A DNA stretch of 64,000 bases from Acidimicrobiales bacterium (GTDB lineage: Bacteria > Actinomycetota > Acidimicrobiia > Acidimicrobiales > CADCSY01): NCBI GenBank assembly GCA_030446545.1, contig JAUJNB010000011.1, forward strand, positions 1-64,000, written 5' to 3'. The notes below the pieces were generated by a model that saw only the letters and a program-made list of their open reading frames with translations, was not told where the DNA came from and did not search any database. The position numbers were made by a program, and so were the translations under genes. Shown here piece by piece: positions 41,544-49,327 of this stretch; position 1 is the stretch's first letter; each line of letters opens with the position of its first letter.

Positions 41544-41836
41544 GAGCGCTTCGGGCACCGGCGGAGCCGGCACCCTACGCCCTGAGCACTTGCTGGGCGA
41601 GCTGCGCTCGCCTGGACCGCTAGCACGTGCGGCCGCCTTCGGCGGCGAATGTTGCCAGCGGTCTGGTGCACCCGTCGCAGGTCGCCGGCCACGACCGCCG
41701 CCGCAGGCGGCCCCTTTGGATGGCGGCCCAGCGGGCGAAGCTCGCCGGAAGGTGTTCTGGGCGGAGGTCGGCCGGCTCTGCCGGACGGCCGGAGCACGAT
41801 CACTTCGGTCGAACGGAGCGAAGCGAGTGAGACTGA
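41505..41836. repeat. Large inverted palindromic repeat, copy 1
   Basis: The ends match as an inverted repeat (41505-41538 against 41805-41830, with shared core CGCTCCGTTCGACCGA). Inside are several GC-rich hairpins such as GGCACCGGCGGAGCCGG. Parts in both orientations resemble 45781-45955. It overlaps the 3' end of the YdjC-like gene and stops just short of the SCP2 stop. No transposase is present. Confidence 0.65.
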
Positions 41837-41839
41837 CGA

Positions 41840-42226
41840 TCAGAACTCGGTCTGCTCCCGAACCTGAGCCAGGATCGCCTGGTACTCGGGCTTGTTGGTC
41901 AAGGGCAGCAGGGCCATGACCTTGGCGATGTTGCCGGTCACCTTGACCCGTCCCTGCATGAAGGCGGCGTTGGCGTCCAACTCGCCTTTGTCCACCTTCA
42001 TCTTGTCGTCGTAGGTCGAGGTCAGGGTCACCTCGGACTCGGGGTCCTCACCGAGGGCATGCTCCACGGTGTGGCCGTTGTCGATGACGTGGTGGTACCG
42101 CACGTCGCCGTCCGGCCCCCCGGTGATGACGTACTGCAGGCGGGCGGAGGCCCCCGGCGTCTCGGGGAACTCGGCCGCCAGCTCCTTGGTCAGGGCCATC
42201 CATTCCGGTGAGAGGTACTTCACCAT
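41840..42226 (-). CDS. SCP2 sterol-binding domain protein
   Basis: A 128 aa stand-alone SCP2 domain, which binds lipids or acyl-CoA in a hydrophobic pocket. Typical features are VTLTSTYDDKMKVDKGELD and AAFMQGRVKVTGNIAKVMALL. The start MVKYLSPEW is the usual family opening. It ends immediately before the palindromic repeat and lies 9 bp after the LmbE-family gene, so the two form one unit. Confidence 0.9.
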   Translation of the reverse strand: MVKYLSPEWMALTKELAAEFPETPGASARLQYVITGGPDGDVRYHHVIDNGHTVEHALGEDPESEVTLTSTYDDKMKVDKGELDANAAFMQGRVKVTGNIAKVMALLPLTNKPEYQAILAQVREQTEF

Positions 42227-42235
42227 GCCCGGAGG

Positions 42236-43141
42236 CTAACCCATCACCCGATCTCCGATGCCGGCGAACAGATCGGTCTCGGGCAGGGAGCTGTCGACCA
42301 GGGAGCGGGCCAACACGTAGTCGTCGTAGGGGTGCACCGTGCGGGCCTCCTCGGGCGGGAGGCCGAACCACATCGTCGACTCGGGATCGACCTGGGTGCG
42401 ATGGGCCAGCAGGGCCCGGGTCCGGACGTCGGTGAGCTCGGAGATGTCGACCTGGGTGGTGATGCGATCGTCCGGGTCGGCGCGCTCCCGCCACTCCTCG
42501 CTGAAGGGGGACTCGAGGCCGAGAGCGAGGAAGCGCTCGTGGGTGGCCATGACCCGGGCCCGGGACCACACCGTGTAGTACAGCTTGAGCGGCTGCCACG
42601 GGTCTCCCGCCTCGGGGTGGGCCTGCGGGTCACCGGCGGCCTCGAAGGCGGCGACGCCGATCTCGTGCACCCGCAGGTGGTCGGGATGGGGGTAGCCCCG
42701 CTGGTCGTCGCCGTAGATCACCAGGACCTGGGGCCGGTGGGTCCGGATGGCCTGCACCAGGCGACCCACGGCCTCGTCGTGGTCGGCCCGGGCGAAGCAA
42801 CGGGGATCGTCGTTGGCCGGTGTCCCGGCCATGCCCGAATCCCGGTATCCGAGCAGGACCAGGTCGTCGTAGCCGATGACCTCCATGGAGGCGGCCAGTT
42901 CCTCGAGGCGGACCTCGGGCAGGCGCTCGCGTACCTCGGGGTCGTCCATGGCCGGGTTGAGGATGTCGCCCTGCTCCCCCCCGGTGCAGCACACCAACAC
43001 GGTGTGGATCCCTTCGGCCCGGGCCCGGGCCACCGTCCCCGCCCCCTTCGACGCCTCGTCGTCGGGGTGGGCGTGCACGGTCATGAGGCAGAGCGGCTCG
43101 GCCTCGGAGTCGGAGCCAAAGCGCGGTCGCACCGGGGACAT
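42236..43141 (-). CDS. mca: LmbE/PIG-L deacetylase, mycothiol conjugate amidase-like
   Basis: A 301 aa zinc amidase. HAHPDDEASKGAGT near residue 24 and YPHPDHLRVHE near residue 150 supply the zinc ligands, and CTGGEQGDILNP is characteristic of the Mca/MshB group. The most likely role is cutting mycothiol S-conjugates in detoxification. MshB (deacetylation in mycothiol synthesis) is the alternative. TACCGT lies 6 nt before ATG 43141. Confidence 0.85.
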   Translation of the reverse strand: MSPVRPRFGSDSEAEPLCLMTVHAHPDDEASKGAGTVARARAEGIHTVLVCCTGGEQGDILNPAMDDPEVRERLPEVRLEELAASMEVIGYDDLVLLGYRDSGMAGTPANDDPRCFARADHDEAVGRLVQAIRTHRPQVLVIYGDDQRGYPHPDHLRVHEIGVAAFEAAGDPQAHPEAGDPWQPLKLYYTVWSRARVMATHERFLALGLESPFSEEWRERADPDDRITTQVDISELTDVRTRALLAHRTQVDPESTMWFGLPPEEARTVHPYDDYVLARSLVDSSLPETDLFAGIGDRVMG

Positions 43142-43241
43142 CGATCCACGGTAGCGGTCACCAGGTCGGCCTTTGGCTTTCGCGTCCCATCCGCGGGCGT
43201 CGCCGGAGAAGTGGGTGGGACGGGGGCGGTAGCCTGGTGGC

Positions 43242-43754
43242 GTGGACTCCCCCGAGTTCTGGCGTTGGGTCTGGTTGGCCGTCGTCGCCGCTGGCGCCAT
43301 CGGGGAGATGGCCACCGCCGGCTCGTTCTTCCTGCTGCCCTTCGCCGCCGGAGGCGCCGTGGCCGCCGTGCTGGCCTTCGCCGGGGTGCCCGTGGGCATC
43401 GAGTGGCTGGTGTTCGTGGTCGTGTCGGTCGCCGGCGTGGTCGCCACCCGTCCCCTCGCCCGGCGCCTGGACCGCGATTCCTCGAGCGAGGGCATCGGCG
43501 CCCGGCGCTGGATCGGCCAGACGGCCACGGTGCTCGAGGCCATCCCTTCGGGCCCCCAGGCCACCGGCCTGGTGCGCCTGGGCCGGGCCGAGTGGCGGGC
43601 GGAGAGCCTCGAAGGGCTCGGCATCGACGCCGGCACGCTGGTCAAGGTGGTCGACCTGGCCGGTACCCGCCTGGTGGTCTGGCCTCTCGACCAGATCGCC
43701 CCTCGATCCCGCCAACCCGTTGCCGGCCAACCCGATCCCGATCCCGTCGACTAG
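43242..43754 (+). CDS. NfeD-family membrane protein
   Basis: A 170 aa protein with three hydrophobic helices in the first 70 residues (AVVAAGAIGEMATAGSFF, AAVLAFAGVPVGI, LVFVVVSVAGVV) and a C-terminal OB-like domain (IGQTATVLEAI, GTLVKVVDLAG). NfeD proteins partner with stomatin-like proteins, and the stomatin gene follows 12 bp later. GTG 43242 has TAGCCT 6 nt upstream, a clear leaderless arrangement. Confidence 0.88.
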   Translation: MDSPEFWRWVWLAVVAAGAIGEMATAGSFFLLPFAAGGAVAAVLAFAGVPVGIEWLVFVVVSVAGVVATRPLARRLDRDSSSEGIGARRWIGQTATVLEAIPSGPQATGLVRLGRAEWRAESLEGLGIDAGTLVKVVDLAGTRLVVWPLDQIAPRSRQPVAGQPDPDPVD

Positions 43755-43766
43755 GAGCAGCTACCC

Positions 43767-44729
43767 GTGGCCATCGTCGCCGTCCTCGCCGTCATTGCCC
43801 TCATCCTCCTGGTCTACGTCGCCTCGGGCATCAAGATCGTCCGGCCCTTCGAGCGGGGCATCGTCGAGCGGCTGGGCAAGTTCAAGCTGACCGTGGACCC
43901 GGGGCTGCGCATCATCGTCCCCGGCATCGACCGCCTCACCAAGGTCGACATGCGCGAGCAGGTCATCGACGTCCCCCCTCAGGAGGTCATCACCTCCGAC
44001 AACGTGGTCGTGTCGGTCGACGCCGTCGTCTACTACGAGGCCACCGATGCCCAGCGCCTCGTCTACAACATCGGCAACTTCATGATGGCCATCATCAAGC
44101 TGGCCCAGACCAACCTGCGCAACGTGGTGGGCGACCTCCAGCTCGACCAGGCCCTCACCTCGCGCGACACGATCAACACCACGCTTCGCACCATCCTCGA
44201 CGACGCCACCGACAACTGGGGCGTGCGGGTGGTGCGGGTGGAGATACAACGGGTCGACCCGCCGCCTGACGTGATGTCGGCCATGCACGAGGTGATGAAG
44301 GCCGAGCGCACCCGCCGGGCCGTGGTGACCGAGGCCCAGGGCTCGCGCGAGGCGGCCATCACCCGGGCCGAGGGTGAGAAGGCAGCGGGCATCCTCGAGG
44401 CCGAGGGCCGCAAGCAACGCAACATCCTCGACGCCGAGGGCCAGGCCGAGGCCACCCGGGCGGTGGCCGACGCCGAGCGCTTCCGCCAGCTCACCGTGGC
44501 CGAGGGCGAGGCCGAGGCCATCCGCAGCGTGTTCGCCGCCATCCACGAGGGAGGGGCCACCCCCGAGATCGTGGCCCTGCGGTACTTCGAGGCCCTTCGC
44601 CACGTGGCCGACGGCCAGGCCACCAAGATCTTCCTCCCGGCCGACGCCGCCGGGCTCCTCGGATCGCTGGCAGGGGTGGGCGAGCTGTTGGCGCACGGCC
44701 GGTCCAACTCCAGCGTCGGCTCCCCGTGA
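43767..44729 (+). CDS. SPFH/band 7 (stomatin-like) protein
   Basis: A 320 aa membrane-scaffold protein. One N-terminal helix (VAVLAVIALILLVYV) is followed by the SPFH domain (VRPFERGIVERLGKF, VDVPPQEVITSDNV written VIDVPPQ) and a long Ala/Glu-rich coiled coil (REAAITRAEGEKAAGILEA). It likely forms membrane microdomains with NfeD. AGGAG lies upstream of GTG 43767. Its stop codon is inside a 17-bp tandem repeat that leads into corA. Confidence 0.9.
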   Translation: MAIVAVLAVIALILLVYVASGIKIVRPFERGIVERLGKFKLTVDPGLRIIVPGIDRLTKVDMREQVIDVPPQEVITSDNVVVSVDAVVYYEATDAQRLVYNIGNFMMAIIKLAQTNLRNVVGDLQLDQALTSRDTINTTLRTILDDATDNWGVRVVRVEIQRVDPPPDVMSAMHEVMKAERTRRAVVTEAQGSREAAITRAEGEKAAGILEAEGRKQRNILDAEGQAEATRAVADAERFRQLTVAEGEAEAIRSVFAAIHEGGATPEIVALRYFEALRHVADGQATKIFLPADAAGLLGSLAGVGELLAHGRSNSSVGSP

Positions 44730-44818
44730 GCCACGTCGCTCCACGTGGTCCACGCCCCTGCGTGAGCCACGTCTCCAGATGAGCCACGTCCCCACGTGAG
44801 CCACGTCCCGACGTGAGC
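44726..44818 (+). repeat. 17-bp tandem repeat between stomatin and corA
   Basis: The core GTGAGCCACGTC occurs at 44726, 44762, 44779 (ATG variant) and 44796, with a partial copy at 44813. The last spacings are 17 bp. Each unit carries a potential GTG or ATG start and TGA. The first unit holds the stomatin stop, and the last supplies the corA start. Confidence 0.7.
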
Positions 44819-45769
44819 ATCGCCGTCCGCACCTACAACTCCGAGGGTTGCACCCCAGTCGAGCATCCGGAGGAGATCTCCAACATCGTCGCTCGGGACG
44901 ACTGCGTGCTGTGGGTGGACCTGGTCGACCCCACTGACGAGGACTTCGCCCGGGTTCGCGAGGAGTTCGAGCTCCACCCCCTGGCCATGGAGGACGCTCG
45001 CAAGCACGGCCAGCGGCCCAAGCTGGAGCACTACCCCAGCCACGCCTTCCTGGTGGCCTACTCCAAGGAGGTCTCCGAAGTCGACCTTTTCGTGGGCGCC
45101 AACTGGGTGGTCAGCGTGCGAGAGCGCAACCAGGCCGGCGAACGCTGGTCGTTCGACACCGTGCGGGCGCGCATCGAGCGCGGGGCGGGCCACGTCGACG
45201 TCGGCTTCCTCGTCTACTCCATCCTCGACGAGCTGGTCGACGGCTATTTCGAGGCGGTGGACGCCTTCGAGGACACCGTCGAGACGTTCGAGGAGCAGGT
45301 CCTCACCGAGCAGCTCGGGGGCGAAGGGGACATCCAGATCGAGCTGTTGTCGCTGCGACGGCGCCTGGTGGAGTTCCGCCGGGTGCTCGTGCCCCTGCGG
45401 GACGTGCTCAGCGCCCTGATGCGCGGCGACGTGGCCTGGGTCGACGACGCCACCCGGCTGCACCTCCAGGACGTCTTCGATCACGTCCTGCGCGCGGTCG
45501 AGAGCCTGGACAGCCAGCGAGAGCTGGTGGGCAACGCCGTGGACGCCCATCTGGCCCTCACGTCCAACCGCATGAACCAGGTGATGAAGCGCATGACCTC
45601 GTGGGGCGCCATCCTGCTGGGCTCCACCCTGGTGGCCGGCATCTACGGCATGAACTTCGACCACATGCCCGAGCTGCACTGGCGCCTCGGCTACCCCTTC
45701 GCCCTCGGGATCATGGCCACCATCACGCTGGCCGGCTACCGCTTCTTCTCCCGGAGGGACTGGCTGTAG
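44813..45769 (+). CDS. corA: CorA-type magnesium/divalent cation channel
   Basis: A 318 aa channel subunit. A large cytoplasmic domain with long helices precedes two C-terminal transmembrane helices, the first ending in the family signature YGMNF. The C-terminus RRDWL is typical. GTG 44813 starts in the last repeat unit. It probably belongs with the NfeD and stomatin genes upstream and lies across from an MgtE-like transporter. Confidence 0.9.
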   Translation: MSIAVRTYNSEGCTPVEHPEEISNIVARDDCVLWVDLVDPTDEDFARVREEFELHPLAMEDARKHGQRPKLEHYPSHAFLVAYSKEVSEVDLFVGANWVVSVRERNQAGERWSFDTVRARIERGAGHVDVGFLVYSILDELVDGYFEAVDAFEDTVETFEEQVLTEQLGGEGDIQIELLSLRRRLVEFRRVLVPLRDVLSALMRGDVAWVDDATRLHLQDVFDHVLRAVESLDSQRELVGNAVDAHLALTSNRMNQVMKRMTSWGAILLGSTLVAGIYGMNFDHMPELHWRLGYPFALGIMATITLAGYRFFSRRDWL

Positions 45770-45780
45770 GGCTCGCCGCC

Positions 45781-45955
45781 GAACCGGAGGTTCGACGGCG
45801 AACTGATCGTGCTCGGGCACCGGCGAAGCCGGCACCCTCCGCGCTCACCACCTCTTTGGCGCTTCGCTCGCTGCGCCGCCATCCAGATGGGGCCGGCTTC
45901 GCCAGCGGTGGTGGCCGGCGGCCTTCGCGTCGCCGGCGGTCGTGGCCGAAGGCGC
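45781..45955. repeat. Palindrome-rich dispersed repeat, copy 2
   Basis: TCGGGCACCGGCGAAGCCGG followed by CACCCTCCGC matches 41550-41580 nearly exactly. Further on, CTTCGC, GCCGCCATCC, GGGGCCG and CGGTCGTGGCCG match the reverse complement of 41700-41800. Like copy 1 it fills the gap between two convergent genes. The remaining bases to 46006 hold nothing recognisable. Confidence 0.6.
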
Positions 45956-46006
45956 CTCTGGTGTGTGGTCTTCGCCGGGGCCCTCCGAGATCGGCGACGG
46001 CTCGCC

Positions 46007-47251
46007 CTATCTCGGGGTGTCGCCTACGGGAACCAGGACGTCTTCGCCGGTTTCCTCGTCGTCGACCAGGAGCCAGCCACAGAGCTCGGCCAACGTCCGC
46101 TCACCTTCGCCGGGGCCGCTGCCGATGAGCTCGTCGTCGGCCCGCAGCACCTCGGCGCCGCGGGGGCGGTAGACGTAGCGACCTCCCCGACGGATGGCCA
46201 GGATGTGGAAGCCGGGATCGATGTCGAGGTGGAGATCGGCCAGGCTGCGGCCCTCGACCCGCGAGCCCCTGCCCACCGGCAGGCGGACCAGCACCTCGTC
46301 GGCGTCACCCAGGGCCAGCGAGAGGATGGGATGCACCTCCTCTTCGTTTTCGATGAGCCAGACCATCTGCTGGGCCGAGTCGCCCAGGTCCTCGGCGGCC
46401 TGCGCCAGGTGCAACAGCCCCCGCAACGACGAGGGGTCGGCGGCCACGGGCGACGAGCGCAGCACCCACGTCTCCAGCCGCTCCTTCATCTCGTCGAGCC
46501 GGTCCTCCAGGTGGTTGACCTCGGCCGCCAGGCCCACGTCCCGCAGCACCAGGGCCGACCAGGCCAGGCCCACGCAGGTGGTCGAGATGTTCTTCATCTC
46601 CACCAGCACGTCGATGGCCCGGTCGAGATCGGAGGTGGTGGGCTCGTCGACCGGCTCCGGCGGCTCCCACGAGGGGGCTCCGGCCAACTGGTGGAGCCGG
46701 GAGATGCCGGCCGGCGCGCCGTGGAGGAAGAGCACGTCCCCGGGCAGCAGGATCTGATCGCCCCCCACATCGGTGATCCACTCCCGTCCCCGGTGGATGG
46801 CCATCACCCGCATGCCCACGGCCACGGGAAGCTCGAAGTCCGAGAGCAGCCGGTGAGCGAAGTGGGAGCCCTCCCGCAGTGAGACCCGGTGGCTGACCTC
46901 CTCGGCCTCGGACAGGTCGGCCACCAGCTCACGGGGAATGCCCACCTGGTGGGTGACGATGCGGGAGATGTCGACGGCGGCGTGGCCCATGCGCTCGATG
47001 GAGGAGATGACCTTGAGCACCGACGCCATGGAGTCGGCGTCCCGGGGCGAACGGGCGGCCAGCACGCACACCGCCCGCATGTCGTGCACGAGGTCGTTGA
47101 GCCGCCCCTGGAGCTCGTCGACCTCGTCGGCCATCTGCGGATCGCCGAAGTAGACCGAGGCGTAGGCCAGGTCGATCATGAGCTCGCAGGAGTCCTTGGC
47201 CTCCGAGATCATGGTGCGCAGGTTGCGGGGTCGTTCGTCCACCGAGGTCAC
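46007..47251 (-). CDS. PhoU/TrkA-C domain regulatory protein
   Basis: A 414 aa cytosolic protein with two PhoU-like helical units (residues about 10-110 and 215-310) and two TrkA-C (RCK_C) domains: LPGDVLFLHGAP and ADDELIGSGPG end each. The arrangement is PhoU, TrkA-C, PhoU, TrkA-C. Such proteins regulate cation transporters by ligand binding. It follows the MgtE-like gene by 25 bp, its probable partner. GTG 47251 overlaps the stop of a five-codon ORF. Confidence 0.85.
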   Translation of the reverse strand: MTSVDERPRNLRTMISEAKDSCELMIDLAYASVYFGDPQMADEVDELQGRLNDLVHDMRAVCVLAARSPRDADSMASVLKVISSIERMGHAAVDISRIVTHQVGIPRELVADLSEAEEVSHRVSLREGSHFAHRLLSDFELPVAVGMRVMAIHRGREWITDVGGDQILLPGDVLFLHGAPAGISRLHQLAGAPSWEPPEPVDEPTTSDLDRAIDVLVEMKNISTTCVGLAWSALVLRDVGLAAEVNHLEDRLDEMKERLETWVLRSSPVAADPSSLRGLLHLAQAAEDLGDSAQQMVWLIENEEEVHPILSLALGDADEVLVRLPVGRGSRVEGRSLADLHLDIDPGFHILAIRRGGRYVYRPRGAEVLRADDELIGSGPGEGERTLAELCGWLLVDDEETGEDVLVPVGDTPR

Positions 47252-47265
47252 CAGGGTAGTGGCAT
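47248..47265 (-). CDS. Five-codon ORF coupled to the PhoU/TrkA-C gene
   Basis: TAGGAGG (the mgtE-like stop plus Shine-Dalgarno) is followed by ATG 47265 encoding M-P-L-P-W. Its TGA overlaps GTG 47251 of the PhoU/TrkA-C gene (GTGA). The only strong ribosome site for that gene therefore loads ribosomes on this mini-ORF first. It may act in translational coupling. Confidence 0.35.
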   Translation of the reverse strand: MPLPW

Positions 47266-47276
47266 CCCGGCGCCTC

Positions 47277-48512
47277 CTAGGCCAGGCCCAGGGCGAGGAT
47301 GGCGAAGATCAGGCTGAAGGCGCCGACGAGGTCGATGGACGAGGTCACCATGGGCACCCCGTAGGTGTCGGGGTCCAGGCCCAGGCGCACCGCCGCCAGG
47401 GTCCCGTAGTAGGCGATGAGCACGGCGAAGCCCACGGCGATCAGCCCCCCGATCAACGAGGCGGCCACGATGAGGCCGAGCCCGGGACTGGCCACGCCGA
47501 TGAGGTGGGCAGCCACCTCGGCCACGGCTGCGTTGAGGGCGAAGACGGGGACCGCCAACAGGATCACAAAGGCGATGTCGGCCCGGGCCTCGCGCCCGGG
47601 CACCGCCGCCGCCCGCACGACGCCGAGATGGATCTTGCTCGACAGGCGGTTGGCCAGCACCCCACCGAGGGCTCCGGCGGTGCTCAGGTGGCCGGGGAGC
47701 AGCACCAGCAGCGCAGGCAGGGCGGTGAAGGTCGACAGCCGGCGTTCGATGGCGATCCCGGCCACCACGCTGATGAGGCCGGCCACACACAGGATGGGTA
47801 CCGACTCCCGCAGCACCCGGACCAACAGCTCGAGGCGCGACCGGAGAGCGACCACCAGGGCGCCGGCCGAGCCCACCACCAACAGCGCCCCCAGGATGTC
47901 GCTGAACAGGCCGAAGGCGACCAGGAGCGAGGCCACCCACAGCGACGGCAGACCCACCACGTCACCCACCGACGCCACCAGCGGTGCGTTCACGTTGTCC
48001 AGGTCCCAGCCGAAGCGGACCGAGCCGGCGGCCAGGGCCAGGGTGAAGGCCAGCACCACCACCGAGGACAACAGTGCCCCCACCACCGAGATGACCACCA
48101 GGTCGAGGACGGGGATGGTCTGGGACAACCCGAGAGCCACGGCCACGGCCTTGGTGATCCCGGCCAGGACCACGGCGGTGACGGTCGTGAGGACCAGGGA
48201 GGCGATGACGTTCTGGCCGACCACGGTGTCGGGCCGGCGCGACAGACCGAAGGTCCCGGTGTGGATCGACGTGCTCAACCGGCTCCCCAGGGCGCCGAAG
48301 ATGTTGCCCCGCATGCCGATGGAGGCCGGGACCAGCACGAGCAGGCCGGGCAGGCGCTCGAGCGTGCCGGTGATGGCCCCGAGGGTGACGCCGGCGGCCA
48401 GGCTGGTCAGGGTGCTGAGGCCGAGGGCAGTGAGGCTCTGGCGGGTACCGGCCGCGTCGGGACCGAGCAGGGCCCGCAGGCGCGTCACCGGTCGGAGCCG
48501 TCCTCGCTGCAT
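47277..48512 (-). CDS. MgtE/SLC41-like divalent cation transporter
   Basis: A 411 aa polytopic membrane protein made of two MgtE-type transmembrane halves. Each has a similar block: LVLVPASIGMRGNIFGALGSRL and LLVLLPGHLSTAGALGGVLANRL, with about ten helices in all. It lacks the CBS and N-domains of classic MgtE, so regulation probably comes from the PhoU/TrkA-C protein downstream. Magnesium is the likely ion by family. AAGACT lies 7 nt before ATG 48512. Confidence 0.85.
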   Translation of the reverse strand: MQRGRLRPVTRLRALLGPDAAGTRQSLTALGLSTLTSLAAGVTLGAITGTLERLPGLLVLVPASIGMRGNIFGALGSRLSTSIHTGTFGLSRRPDTVVGQNVIASLVLTTVTAVVLAGITKAVAVALGLSQTIPVLDLVVISVVGALLSSVVVLAFTLALAAGSVRFGWDLDNVNAPLVASVGDVVGLPSLWVASLLVAFGLFSDILGALLVVGSAGALVVALRSRLELLVRVLRESVPILCVAGLISVVAGIAIERRLSTFTALPALLVLLPGHLSTAGALGGVLANRLSSKIHLGVVRAAAVPGREARADIAFVILLAVPVFALNAAVAEVAAHLIGVASPGLGLIVAASLIGGLIAVGFAVLIAYYGTLAAVRLGLDPDTYGVPMVTSSIDLVGAFSLIFAILALGLA

Positions 48513-48543
48513 CGGGAGGAGTCTTGCCGACCACCTCTCCCCT

Positions 48544-48594
48544 CGTTCTTTCGTCTCTCAGTCCCAGGGGCTGGGCCTCAACGCCGAAAGAACG
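48544..48594. repeat. Inverted-repeat element, copy 2
   Basis: CGTTCTTTCG (48544-48553) pairs perfectly with CGAAAGAACG (48585-48594), with CCCAG-GGG-CTGGG inside. CGCCGAAAGAACGG and flanking bases match 6299-6312. It lies between the redoxin stop and the mgtE-like start. Confidence 0.55.
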
Positions 48595-48603
48595 GTGATG
48601 AAG

Positions 48604-48621
48604 GCCGCTGAACTCAGCGGC
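48604..48621 (-). terminator. Terminator hairpin of the redoxin gene
   Basis: GCCGCTGA pairs with TCAGCGGC around a 2-nt loop, 14 bp beyond the redoxin stop. No T-tract. Confidence 0.5.
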
Positions 48622-48634
48622 GGGACCGGCTCGC

Positions 48635-49132
48635 TCAACCAGGTCGATAGGGGGGGAGGCCGTCGTCGGGCGTGCTCAGCGGCCCGGGGCTCGGCCGTCC
48701 GCTGCGCTCGGCCAGCTCGGCGTCCCAGGCGTTGGCCCGGTCCCGGTCCCAGCCCTGGCTGGAGGCCACGACCTTGCCATCGACGCCCACCAGGACCAGG
48801 GCGGGCACGGTTTCGAGGTCATAGGCGCGAGAGGTGGCGAACCCGTCGCTGTCGTCGAGCACCGGGGCGGCGAAGCCCAGGTCGTCGAGCCAGCGGCGCG
48901 CCTCGGCCCGGGGATCCTGGGCTACGGCCGCCATCGCCGCCCATCCTCCGTAGCGGCGGGCCAGCTCGGCCCACACCGGGAACGACAGCACGCAGACCGG
49001 GCAGGACATCTTGAAGAAGGCCAGGAGTGCGGGGCCCGAAGTGGTGAGCTCGGCCAAGGTGAGGCGGTCCCGGCCGTCGCCGGCGGCAGGCAGGTCGAAG
49101 TCGGGGGCGCTCGTCCCGGGGCCCAGCGTCAC
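48635..49132 (-). CDS. TlpA/peroxiredoxin-like thioredoxin-fold protein
   Basis: A 165 aa redoxin. It begins with the AhpC-TSA pattern GTSAPDFDLPAAGDG, has the redox motif FFKMSCPVCVLSFPVW (CPVC) near residue 48, and a cis-Pro segment LETVPALVLVG. No signal peptide is seen with GTG 49132, so it is cytosolic. The start was chosen because the GTG overlaps the stop of a short leaderless ORF (GTGA) and begins right at the domain. Electron donor unknown. Confidence 0.82.
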   Translation of the reverse strand: MTLGPGTSAPDFDLPAAGDGRDRLTLAELTTSGPALLAFFKMSCPVCVLSFPVWAELARRYGGWAAMAAVAQDPRAEARRWLDDLGFAAPVLDDSDGFATSRAYDLETVPALVLVGVDGKVVASSQGWDRDRANAWDAELAERSGRPSPGPLSTPDDGLPPYRPG

Positions 49133-49164
49133 GGCTGCCCCGACTCCTCGGACCACGTCGACAT
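49129..49164 (-). CDS. Leaderless 11-codon ORF upstream of the redoxin gene
   Basis: TACCGT (49172-49177, minus strand) ends 7 nt before ATG 49164, which opens M-S-T-W-S-E-E-S-G-Q-P and a TGA overlapping the redoxin GTG. No other promoter-like hexamer is closer. It may couple leaderless initiation to the redoxin frame or act as a regulatory upstream ORF. Confidence 0.4.
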   Translation of the reverse strand: MSTWSEESGQP

Positions 49165-49327
49165 GTCCCCGACGGTAGCGACCGGTGGCAACGGCGGGGT
49201 GTGCGGGCACGGAGTTCCCAGGCGGCCCGGGGAGCGATGACAAGCGATCCATCCGGTGCTAGATTTTCCTTCATCAAGTGGGTACGTGCGTCAGGCCGAC
49301 CCCATCGAGCAACAAGGGGGATCGGTT

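Noticed and set aside
41544-41839. Short ORFs inside the palindromic repeat
   Set aside because: They are read from hairpin arms, differ between frames without codon bias, and are explained by the repeat.
48554-48584. TPP-riboswitch-like CTGAGA on the minus strand
   Set aside because: Only six bases match; the rest of the TPP core is absent and no thiamine gene is near.
48513-48634. Magnesium (M-box) riboswitch upstream of the MgtE-like gene
   Set aside because: The conserved M-box core is not visible, the hairpin recurs at an unrelated gene, and a -10-like hexamer lies between it and the start.
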